Assembly (NCBI RefSeq): GCF_001941825.1
Contig: NZ_CP019038.1
Coordinates: forward strand, 3,286,001-3,350,000
Reading direction: 5' to 3'
DNA: 64,000 bases
DNA from: Massilia putida
GTDB taxonomy: Bacteria > Pseudomonadota > Gammaproteobacteria > Burkholderiales > Burkholderiaceae_D
A model generated the notes under the pieces. The model did not search any database and was not told where the DNA came from. It worked only from the letters and a program-made list of their open reading frames with translations. Positions 17,089 through 27,855 of this stretch are shown piece by piece (positions within the stretch are counted from its first letter, which is position 1; each line of letters opens with the position of its first letter). The position numbers and the translations under genes were made by a program.

Positions 17089-17106
17089 ATTTCGTCGCGA
17101 CGAAAT
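17089..17106. promoter_or_regulatory. Palindromic operator-like site, fourth copy
   Basis: ATTTCGTCGCGACGAAAT is a perfect 18-bp palindrome. It differs from the other three only in its central bases (GC in place of AT). It sits 85 bp upstream of the VapB-like gene, a normal distance for a promoter operator, which suggests autoregulation. Confidence 0.65.
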
Positions 17107-17191
17107 TTGTACCCATCGCTTTGGGCCGGCATCGCATATAAAGACGCTCTCCTGATGCAAAATCCTTCATATTTGACGTAGGGAGCAACCA

Positions 17192-17395
17192 ATGCGAATC
17201 ACCGTGACGATTGACGACGCGTTGTACGAAAAGGCGCTGGAGATGGCGGACCCAGACATAGACAAGGCCGACCTGTTTCGTGAGGCAATCAAGACCTTCG
17301 TGCGTGTCCAGGCCGCGCGGCGTCTTGCCAGCCTTGGTGGCGCGGCGCCTGACATAGCAAACATTCCGCGCCGGTCCGGTGAGCCAGCGGAATGA
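17192..17395 (+). CDS. Orphan VapB-family antitoxin-like protein
   Basis: 67 residues beginning [21 protein letters not shown], the ribbon-helix-helix DNA-binding start of VapB-type antitoxins (DUF2191), followed by [26 protein letters not shown] and a disordered tail. VapB proteins bind palindromic operators and neutralise a VapC PIN-domain RNase. An ATGA overlap at the stop looks like the usual coupling to a vapC, but the frame that follows stops after about 24 codons and has no PIN motif, so the toxin is missing. It may now work as a stand-alone repressor acting on the palindromes in this region. Confidence 0.8.
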   Translation: MRITVTIDDALYEKALEMADPDIDKADLFREAIKTFVRVQAARRLASLGGAAPDIANIPRRSGEPAE

Positions 17396-17641
17396 AAGCT
17401 GTAATAGCGGGCGCAACGTCAGCGCTTGGAAACGGCAGTGAACTAAGCTACGCGACAAGGGTCTAAGTGGTCAGCGGGATTTTGCATTCAAAAACCGCAT
17501 CCGTACCCTAAACGGTTGAGCATCCACAGGTGTATCCATGCCACAGATGAGCCCGCCAAGAAAACCCAGCAGCCACGCGGCGTCCAGCGGACTCATCGAT
17601 TCCGGCCGGAGCACCATTCCTGAGTAGTCATCTGACGCCGG

Positions 17642-18382
17642 TTAACGCGCCGGCAATCCCCAGTCGTCGTACTTGTGCACGATTGCACGCGCGGTGCCGT
17701 CGCGCTCCATGTTCTCCAGCGCGCCGTTCATGCGCGCCACGAGGGCATCGGGCACGGCCCGGTTGCAGGCCAGGTAGACGCGGATGCGATTGAATACCAG
17801 CACCGGCACCACCTTTCCCGTATAGCCCAGCCGGTCGAGCGTGATGCTGCCGCGCCGGATGCTGGCGGCCCACAGGTCGATCCGGTCCATCATCAGCTTG
17901 CGGGGATTGATCATGTCGTTCGGCGCGGGGTCGACGTTGAAGCCGCGCGCGCGCAGGAACTGGTCGCGCGCGTCGCCGTTGTAGGTGCCGACGCGATAGG
18001 CGCGCGCATCGTCCAGGCTGCGCAGGTCGAAGTGCCGGTCGGCGCGTCCCATCAACACCCATTCGGCCTCGCCGATCGGGCCGATCCATTTGAAATTCGG
18101 CTCGCGCTCGGGCGTGCGGGTGGTCGAAAACACGCAAGCGTCGCCACGTTCCAGCGCGGCCGTGTAGGCGCGCTTCCACGGCAGCAGGTCGATCGAATAG
18201 GCGATACCGGCCCGGGACATGATCTCGCGCACCATGTCGGTACCGATTCCCATCACGCGGTCGCCTTCGCGCATGCTGTACGGTGCCGAGGTCTCGGTGG
18301 TCAGGTACAGCCGCGGCGCCGGCTCCGCCCGCGCGAGTGTGCAAGCCACCGCCAGCAGTGCGGCCAGAACTGTCGTTTTCAT
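17642..18382 (-). CDS. Periplasmic solute-binding protein, amino-acid type (SBP_bac_3-like)
   Basis: 246 residues from the ATG at 18382. A signal peptide (KTTVLAALLAVACTLARA) is followed by the family-3 solute-binding fold: LYLTTETSAPYSMREGDRVMGIGTDMVREIM, then a SIDLLPWKRAY segment and AARAIVHKYDDWG near the end. Such proteins bind amino acids or similar small molecules in the periplasm. No ABC permease or ATPase is adjacent; instead a large MHYT sensor kinase is divergently transcribed, so it may act as a sensory input rather than in transport. This gene marks the return to typical chromosomal composition. Confidence 0.78.
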   Translation of the reverse strand: MKTTVLAALLAVACTLARAEPAPRLYLTTETSAPYSMREGDRVMGIGTDMVREIMSRAGIAYSIDLLPWKRAYTAALERGDACVFSTTRTPEREPNFKWIGPIGEAEWVLMGRADRHFDLRSLDDARAYRVGTYNGDARDQFLRARGFNVDPAPNDMINPRKLMMDRIDLWAASIRRGSITLDRLGYTGKVVPVLVFNRIRVYLACNRAVPDALVARMNGALENMERDGTARAIVHKYDDWGLPAR

Positions 18383-18615
18383 ACGTGTCGCACCCAATGC
18401 GGGCGTCCAAGGCGGACGACCCCGTCTTAACTAGCATAGCAGCAACATCACGGACGCGGCAACGCGTAACAACTCGGCAACATTGTCCGTCTTCCGGTGG
18501 CATCCATACGACAACTTTCATGTTCGTTCGGCATTTGATAATAGTCGGAAAGACTTTCACTTCGGAAAATGCCATACTGACGAGCAACAAGTAAATCTCT
18601 CAAAAAATCACAGCC

Positions 18616-21600
18616 ATGCTGTCCGTGTTCACACTCCCGTCCGACCCGTCGCTGCTCAGCTACGGTCTATACACGCCCAAACTGGTCGCGTTGTCCGTAC
18701 TGGTCGCCATCTTTGCCTCGTGGATGGGTCTGCAGATCGCGGGCCAGGCCGCCGCCAACCGTGCCCAGCGCTGGATCATCCTCGGCACCGGCAGCCTGTC
18801 GCTCGGCGCCGGCGTGTGGGCGATGCACTTCATCGGCATGCTCGCGTTCGACCTGTGCACGGACGTCGACTACGACCCGACCGCCACCATCCTGTCCAGC
18901 CTGCCGAGCATCGGCGCCTCGTTCGTGGCGCTGGCGGTGATCGCGCGCGATCGCCTGGGCGGCTGGGGCTTGCTGGCCGGCGGCGTGCTCGTCGGCGCCG
19001 GCATCGGCGTCATGCACTATGCCGGCATGGCCGGCATGCGCATGGACCTGGGATTGCGCTACGACCCGTTCATGTTCGCCCTGTCGATCGTCGTCGCGGT
19101 GGTGCTGGCGACCCTGGCGCTGTGGGTGCGCTTCGGCCTGTCGAGCCTGTCGCACCGGCTGAGCGAGCAGCGCCGCCTGCTGCTTGCCGCCATCGTGATG
19201 GGATGCGCCATCTCCGGCATGCATTACACCGGCATGGAAGCCGCGCGCTTCGTCGGCCACATCGACAATCTGACGCCGCACAAGGCCAGCAACGGCACCT
19301 TCCTGGCGCTGGCGATCACGCTGATCGTCGTCGCGTTCACCGTCTTCGTGCTGGCGGCCAACGGCCTGCTGCGCTACCGCCAGATGTTCCGCGAACTGTC
19401 GCGCAGCGAAGCGTGGATGCGCGCCCTGCTCACTACCACCGTCGACGGCGTGATCACGGTCGACCGCCAGGGCATCATCCGCGAATTCAACGCGTCGGCC
19501 GAGCGCATCTTCGGCTGGCGCCGCGACGAGATCGTCGGCCAGAACATCCGTCTCGTGATCGGCAACGAGACCGCGTCCGAAGAAGTCGGCCTGCTGCGTT
19601 CGCTGCGGACCGGCGAAATCAGCTCCAGCGTGCGCGGCGCCGACGTGACCGGCCGGCGCAAGGACGGCACCATCGTGCCGATCCGGCGCGCCCTCGGCCA
19701 TGCGCGCCTCGACCAGCAAGACTTGTTCGTCTGCTTCATCACCGACATCAGCGAACGGCGCAAGATGGAGCAGGCGCTGCGCGCGAGCGAGCAGCAGTTC
19801 CGCTCGCTGATCGGCAATATCCCCGGCATTTCCTACCGCAGCAGCCTGATCGAAGGCGAGGCGCCGATGCTGTTCATCAGCGACGCCGTCGAGCGCGTCA
19901 CCGGGTATGCGGGCCGCGACTTCCTGGGCGCGACGCCGCGCCGCACCTTCGCGCCGCTGATCCACGCGGCCGACCGGGTGCGCGTGTCGGAGACGATCGC
20001 CACCGCGCTGCGCGAGGACCGCCCCTACCTCGTCGAATACCGCCTGCTGCACGCGGACGGCAGCACCCGCTGGATGTGGGAGAACGGCACCGGCGTGCGC
20101 AACGATGACGGCGAACTGTGCTGGCTGGACGGCGTCATCCTCGACATCACGGAACGGCGCCAGATGGAAGACGCGCTGCGCGAAGCCAAGGAAAACGCCG
20201 AGCAGGCGGCCGCGGCGCGCGCCAGCTTCGTCGCCAACATGAGTCACGAGATCCGCACGCCGATGAATTCCATCCTCGGCTTCACCGACGTGCTGCTGGA
20301 CGGCGAACTGAACACCGACCAGCGCCGCCACCTGGACACGATCCGCAGCTCGGGCCGCGCCCTGCTGCGCCTGCTCAACGAGATCCTCGACACGGCCAAG
20401 CTGGAAAAGGGCGCCGTGGAGCTGGAACAGAACGATTACAACCTGCTGTCGCTGATCGACGAACTGTCGTCCACGCTGGCGGCGAACGCACGCGCCAAGG
20501 GCCTGCACGTCGACATCCACTACGATCCTCTGCTGCCGACCTGCCTACGCGGCGACGAGCTGCGCGTGCGCCAGGTGCTCACCAACCTGCTCGACAACGC
20601 GATCAAGTTCACGGAACAGGGCAGCGTCACGCTGCGCGCCGAGCTCAAGGACGAACAGCTGCACTTCACGGTGACCGACACCGGCATCGGCATCGCGCCG
20701 GACCGCTTGAGCGCCATCTTCGAACCGTTCACCCAGGCCGACGCCTCGATGACGCGCCGCTTCGGCGGCACCGGTCTCGGCACCACGATCAGCAAGCAGC
20801 TGGTCGATCTGATGGGCGGCCGCATCTGGGCCGAGAGCGAACCGGGCCGCGGCACGACGTTCCATGTGGTGCTGCCGCTCGCGCTGGCGCGCTTCGCCCC
20901 GCAGCAGCCGCGCGTACGCACGGCCGCCGCCCTGCCGCCGCTGCGCGTGCTGGTGGCCGACGACGTGCCGCAAAACCAGGAACTGCTGCAGCTGTTGCTG
21001 GCGCGCCGCGGCCATACGATGACGGCCGTCAGCGACGGCGCCGCGGTCGTCGACGTGGCGGGCCGCGAGCGCTTCGACGTGATCCTGATGGACTTCCAGA
21101 TGCCGACCCTCGACGGCCTCGACGCCACGCGCCTGATCCGCCAGCAGGCCGAGGAAGCCGGGCGCCCGCGCGTGCCGGTCATCGCCATGACCGCCAGCGT
21201 GCTGCCAGAGCACCGCCGTGCCAGCGTCGAAGCCGGCATGGACGGCTTCGCCAGCAAGCCCGTCGACTGGTTCGCGCTGTCGCACGAGATCGCGCGCGTG
21301 CTGGGCCTCGGCCCGGGCCAGCAGGCGAACGACCTGCCGGCGCAGGAGCGCCGGACCCTGAACCGCCACGCCGGCCTGCGCCGCTGGAGCGGCAACGAGG
21401 ACGCGTACGTGGAAGCCCTCGCCCACTTCTCCGCCCAGCATGACGGTCTGGGCGCGGCGCTCGAGGCCCTGGCCACGGCCGCCGACTATCTCGCGCTACG
21501 CATGCAGGTGCACAAGGTCCGCGGCATCGCCGCCAACCTCGGCCTGGAACTGTTGGCCGACGCGCTGGCCCAGCTGGAAAGCCTCGTCGACAGCGACAGC

Positions 21601-21992
21601 AGCAAGCTGTATCCGGGTGCCGAGGCCGCGCTGCAGCAGATGCTGGATGCCGTGTGCGGCCAGCTCGACGACGCGTTGGGCGCGATCCGCGCGGCGCAGC
21701 CGGCCCCCGCGGGCAGCGCGCCGAGCGGCACGAACAAGCCGCAAGGCGCCCGTCCCGCGGCCGACCTGGACCGCGCGCGCCGCGCCGGCAACGTCCTGCG
21801 CGACGCGCTCAAGCGCGGCGGGCTGGACGACGCCGCGCTGGCCGGCCTGGCGGCCGCCACGAGCGGCCATCCGCTGGCGGGCCGCGTGGCGCAGGTGCAC
21901 GCCGCCATTTCCGATTTCGAGTTCGACCTCGCCCTGCAACAACTTGACACCGTGCTAGCCGCCATCGACGAGCCGGCACAGGAGATTATCGA

Positions 21993-21996
<4 letters not shown>
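18616..21996 (+). CDS. Hybrid sensor histidine kinase, MHYT-PAS-PAS-HK-REC-Hpt
   Basis: 1126 residues. The N-terminal MHYT membrane sensor has the repeated motifs WAMHFIGM, GVMHYAGM and SGMHYTGM within seven predicted membrane segments (about 15-255). Two PAS domains follow (about 265-390 and 395-520), then HisKA with phospho-accepting H544 in SHEIRTPMN, and HATPase with DTGIGI and FGGTGLG. A receiver domain (D826 in LMDFQMP) and an Hpt-like domain with HKVRG (H966) complete a phosphorelay. MHYT domains are proposed to sense diatomic gases or redox through bound metal. Its stop overlaps the next gene, an HD-GYP regulator, by 4 bp (ATGA), so the two are coupled. Confidence 0.92.
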
Positions 21997-23018
<1,022 letters not shown>

Positions 23019-23038
23019 GGTGGGTGCGGCCGGCGTAG

Positions 23039-23053
23039 GCACCCCGTGCCCAC
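23039..23053. repeat. Short intergenic repeat, also at 47950
   Basis: GCACCCCGTGCCCAC lies between the convergent HD-GYP and glycosyltransferase genes. Its exact reverse complement recurs at 47950-47964, also between convergent genes. It looks like a REP-type unit that may serve in termination. Confidence 0.55.
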
Positions 23054-23061
23054 GCGTGACG

Positions 23062-24225
23062 CTATCCTAGACGCGGCGCGGCGGCCAATCGCACTTCCGC
23101 CTTGCGCGCCACCAGTTCCTGGTACAGGTGCGCATAGTTGTCGGCCATCTGCGCCGACGTGAACAGCTGCCAGTAGCGCGCCTCGGCCCGCTGGCCCATC
23201 TCCTGCGCCATCTGCGGATCGTTCCACAGCGTGTTCATCGCGGCGCGCAAGGCGTCGTGGTCGGACGGCGGCACGACGAGGCCGGTCTCGCCATGCACGT
23301 TGATGTAGGTGGTGCCCGTGCCGATCTCGCTGGAGATCATCGGCTTGCCGTACATCGCGCCTTCCAGCAGGGAGATGCCGAAGGCTTCCGAGCGCAGGTG
23401 CGACGGGAAAGCGACGGCGTAGCAGAGCTTGAGCAGCGCCGCCTTGTCGAGGTCGTCCACGGCACCCACGAACTGCACGCGCGTCAGCCCCAGGCGCGCG
23501 GCGTGCGCCTTGAGTTCCGCCTCGATCGGCCCCGCGCCGACGATCACGACCGGATAGTCGGTGCCGGCCACCGCGTCGAGCAGGATGTGCAGGCCCTTGT
23601 AATAGCGCAGCACGCCCACGAACAGGAAGAATTTCGGGCCGACCTTGGCGCGCCAGTGATCCAGGCGCGCCTCGTCCGGCTCCGGATAGCTGGATTTATC
23701 CAGGCCGAAGGTGATCACGCGCGTCTTGTCGCGGTAGCGGTCGAGCACGGCCGACGAGGCGAGATAGTTGGGCGACGTGGCGACGATCGTGTCGACGCTT
23801 TCCAGGAAACGGTGCTTGAGCGGCTGGTACAGCTTCAACAAGGCCTTTTGGCGCACGATGTCGGAGTGGTACGTGACGACGGTCGGCTTGTCGATGCGCG
23901 CCAAAAAGTGCGCCACGTCCATGAAGGGCCACGGGAAGTGGTAGTGCACGACGTCGGCCTCAGCCGCCATGCGCGCCAGCTTGCCGATCGCCTGCACCGA
24001 CACCGCGTTCGACGCCACCTCGAAGTTCAGCGGCGCGCGGTGCACAGTGTGGCCTTCGTAATCAAAGGGTTCGAGGCGGCGGTCGCGCGACAGCGACAGC
24101 ACCTGGTTCGTGATGCCCAAGCGCCCTGTCCCCACACACATCTGACGGATGACCTGTTCGACCCCGCCCACCGAGTCGGGAAAATAGGTCTTGTAGAAGT
24201 GGAGGACACGCATGGGTTTGAACAT
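23062..24225 (-). CDS. Glycosyltransferase family 4
   Basis: 387 residues from the ATG at 24225; MRVLHFYK at 24213 is an alternative start. GT-B fold, GT4 type: N-terminal FYKTYFPDSVGGVEQVIRQM, and C-terminal FVGVLRYYKGLHILLDAV and SEAFGISLLEGAMYGKPMISS (the E-x7-E donor-binding motif). It adds a sugar to a growing polysaccharide or lipid-linked glycan in the cytoplasm. It is the last gene of the gmd-rmd-GT-GT operon, so GDP-D-rhamnose or GDP-mannose is the probable donor (inference). Confidence 0.87.
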   Translation of the reverse strand: MFKPMRVLHFYKTYFPDSVGGVEQVIRQMCVGTGRLGITNQVLSLSRDRRLEPFDYEGHTVHRAPLNFEVASNAVSVQAIGKLARMAAEADVVHYHFPWPFMDVAHFLARIDKPTVVTYHSDIVRQKALLKLYQPLKHRFLESVDTIVATSPNYLASSAVLDRYRDKTRVITFGLDKSSYPEPDEARLDHWRAKVGPKFFLFVGVLRYYKGLHILLDAVAGTDYPVVIVGAGPIEAELKAHAARLGLTRVQFVGAVDDLDKAALLKLCYAVAFPSHLRSEAFGISLLEGAMYGKPMISSEIGTGTTYINVHGETGLVVPPSDHDALRAAMNTLWNDPQMAQEMGQRAEARYWQLFTSAQMADNYAHLYQELVARKAEVRLAAAPRLG

Positions 24226-24242
24226 ATGGACGGTCTGTTGCT

Positions 24243-25466
24243 TCAGAGGAGAGAACGGTAGACGGCAGCGGTCAGGCGCGCCGTCGCGTTCCAGGTCAGC
24301 TGGGCGGCACGCGCGCGGCCGGCCGTGATGCAGCGCGCCCGCACGGCGGATTCGCGCGCCAGCGTGAGCATGGCATCGGCGATCGCGCCCGTGTCGAGCG
24401 GATCGACCTCGAGCGCCGCGCCGGCCGTCACCTCCGGAAGCGACGTCGTGTTCGACGCGACGACCGGCACGCCGGACGCGAACGCTTCCACCACCGGGAT
24501 GCCGAAGCCTTCGTACAGCGAGGCGAACACGAACACGCCCGCGCCCGCATACACGTGGCGCAGCTCCCCGTTGTCGGTGAGGTGGTTCAGCCACACGACG
24601 TTGGCGCCGTCCTGCACGGCGGCGGCGATGCGGCGCAGCACGTCTTCGGACCGCGCGCCGGCGCTGCCGACGATGACGAGCTGGCGCTCCGCGCGCACGG
24701 CGGCCGGCAGCGACAGATACGCGTCCAGCAGACGTTCGACGTTCTTGCGCGGCTGCAGCGTGCCCACGAACAGGAAATACCCCGGCCGCAAGCCGTTGGC
24801 CTGCAAGGTGGCCGCCACGGCGTGGGCCGGCGGCGGATCGAGCCATTCGTCGTCCACGCCGCACGGCACCACGGTGATGCGGCGCTCGTCGATGCCGAAG
24901 CAGTCGACCAGTTCGTCGATGGCGAAGTGCGACAGCGCGATCACGTGGTCGGCCTTTTGCGCGGCCTTGCGCTGCAGCCAGTTCTTCAGGCCGCGCAGGC
25001 GCGGGTTGCACCACTCGGGATGCTTGACCGGCAGCGCATCGTGCAGGCTCGCCACGACGGGGCAATCCATGCGCACGACACGGTAGTCGGTCACGTGGAA
25101 CACGTCGACGGGCATGTGCACGCGGTACGCGCTCGGGGTCACCAGGTCGATGAAGGAGGCGCGCTCAAACGTGTGCGGCAACGCCGTGCCCGCCGTGATG
25201 GGGCCGGCGCCGCGCACGCGCGGCCAGGAATACGGCCGCGTCGCGCAGCCGGCGCCCGGCAGATGGCGCAGCAGCGCCTGCGTATAGACGCCGATGCCGT
25301 CCAGGTGCCCGCCCGTGAAGGCGGGTTCGATCATGGTCGTGCCGATGCCGATGCGCAGGTCGGGCAGCGCTTCCGCGTCGTTCGCCGCGGCCGGCACCGT
25401 ACGGATGCGATCGTGGAATCCGGCCGCGCCGTCCGGTCGTCGTTTGGGAAGGCCCAGTTCGATCAT
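24243..25466 (-). CDS. Glycosyltransferase family 4 (WbpY/WbpZ-like)
   Basis: 407 residues from the ATG at 25466 (MIELGLPKRR); the frame runs on upstream into rmd, so this start, 28 bp after the rmd stop, is preferred. The true domain may begin near LRIGIGTTMIEP, residue 37. GT4 features: VDVFHVTDY, PGYFLFVGTLQPRKNVERLL and SLYEGFGIPVVEAFASGVPVVAS. Its position next to gmd and rmd resembles the arrangement of D-rhamnan (common polysaccharide antigen) genes, so a mannosyl- or rhamnosyltransferase is likely. Confidence 0.84.
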   Translation of the reverse strand: MIELGLPKRRPDGAAGFHDRIRTVPAAANDAEALPDLRIGIGTTMIEPAFTGGHLDGIGVYTQALLRHLPGAGCATRPYSWPRVRGAGPITAGTALPHTFERASFIDLVTPSAYRVHMPVDVFHVTDYRVVRMDCPVVASLHDALPVKHPEWCNPRLRGLKNWLQRKAAQKADHVIALSHFAIDELVDCFGIDERRITVVPCGVDDEWLDPPPAHAVAATLQANGLRPGYFLFVGTLQPRKNVERLLDAYLSLPAAVRAERQLVIVGSAGARSEDVLRRIAAAVQDGANVVWLNHLTDNGELRHVYAGAGVFVFASLYEGFGIPVVEAFASGVPVVASNTTSLPEVTAGAALEVDPLDTGAIADAMLTLARESAVRARCITAGRARAAQLTWNATARLTAAVYRSLL

Positions 25467-25494
25467 GGTCGTGTCCAGGCGGTCGGCAGGCGGC

Positions 25495-26448
25495 TCACGC
25501 CTGGTACATCCAGCGCAGCGTCTCGACCAGCGGGGTGGGCGCGATGGCACCGATCGCGCCGGCCAGCTTGGCGTTGTTGCCGGACAGCGTGAGCACCTCG
25601 TTGGCGCGCACGAAGGCCGGATTGACGTGCACTTCGATGCGGTAGCCGGCGATGTCGCTCATCATGTCGATCAGGCTTTCGAGCGAATGCGAACGGCCGG
25701 AGCAGACATTGAAGACTTCCCCGGCGGGCGCTGCCGCGAGCAGGCGGCGGTAGCTCTTCGCCACCGTGCGCACGTCGGAAAAGTCGCGCGCGATGGCCAG
25801 GTTGCCCAGTTCGATGCGGCGCGCGCCCTTGCGGAAGTGCGACACGATCTTGGGCAACAGGAAGTTCTCGTTCTGGCCGACGCCCGTGTAGTTGAACGGG
25901 CGCGCGATCACGATCGGCAGCTTGTCCATCCACAGGCGCGCCATGTATTCCATCGCGAGCTTGCTGACGGCGTAGTCGTTAGCCGGCGCGGGCGCCACGA
26001 ATTCGTCGATGACGGGCACGTCGGCATTGCCGTAGATATTCGCCGACGAGGCCAGCAGCACGCTGGACGGTTTATGCGAACCGTGCGCCAGCGCTTCCAG
26101 CAGGTTGCGGGTACCGACCACGTTGACGCGGTACATCTGCTCGGCGTCATTGTGGGCCACGAACGCGATGGCGGCCAGGTGGACGACCACGTCCGGCCGC
26201 ACCTGCTCGATCACGGCGGCCAGCGCGGCGCGGTCGCTCAGGTCGACGGTGAAGATGTCCGGTCCGGTCTCGTCGCCCGGCAGCACCGTGCCGTGGACGT
26301 GGTAGCCCGCCGCGGTCAGCTCGCGCGCCATGTAGTAGCCGGTAAAGCCGCGCAGGCCGGTGATCAGGGCGCGCTTGCCCTCACCCTCACGCGGCTCGAC
26401 ATGCGGCTCCGCCATACGGACGAGATCTTCCGTGACCATACGGTTCAT
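25495..26448 (-). CDS. rmd: GDP-6-deoxy-D-mannose (GDP-4-keto-6-deoxymannose) reductase
   Basis: 317 residues, extended SDR fold. The nucleotide-binding motif GLRGFTG is at 31-37 and the catalytic Y159-x3-K163 in NDYAVSK. It reduces GDP-4-keto-6-deoxy-D-mannose, the product of Gmd, to GDP-D-rhamnose. The start lies one base after the gmd stop. The first 25 residues are acidic and variable and may be an over-extended start. A paralogous epimerase function is possible, but the pairing with gmd favours Rmd. Confidence 0.85.
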   Translation of the reverse strand: MNRMVTEDLVRMAEPHVEPREGEGKRALITGLRGFTGYYMARELTAAGYHVHGTVLPGDETGPDIFTVDLSDRAALAAVIEQVRPDVVVHLAAIAFVAHNDAEQMYRVNVVGTRNLLEALAHGSHKPSSVLLASSANIYGNADVPVIDEFVAPAPANDYAVSKLAMEYMARLWMDKLPIVIARPFNYTGVGQNENFLLPKIVSHFRKGARRIELGNLAIARDFSDVRTVAKSYRRLLAAAPAGEVFNVCSGRSHSLESLIDMMSDIAGYRIEVHVNPAFVRANEVLTLSGNNAKLAGAIGAIAPTPLVETLRWMYQA

Positions 26449-26449
26449 G

Positions 26450-27855
<1,406 letters not shown>

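Noticed and set aside
17392..17466. A vapC toxin start overlapping the VapB-like stop
   Set aside because: The frame encodes only about 24 residues and lacks the PIN-domain DTS motif.
18667..20520. A 617-codon minus-strand frame opposite the MHYT kinase
   Set aside because: Shadow frame; the plus strand carries the recognised domains.
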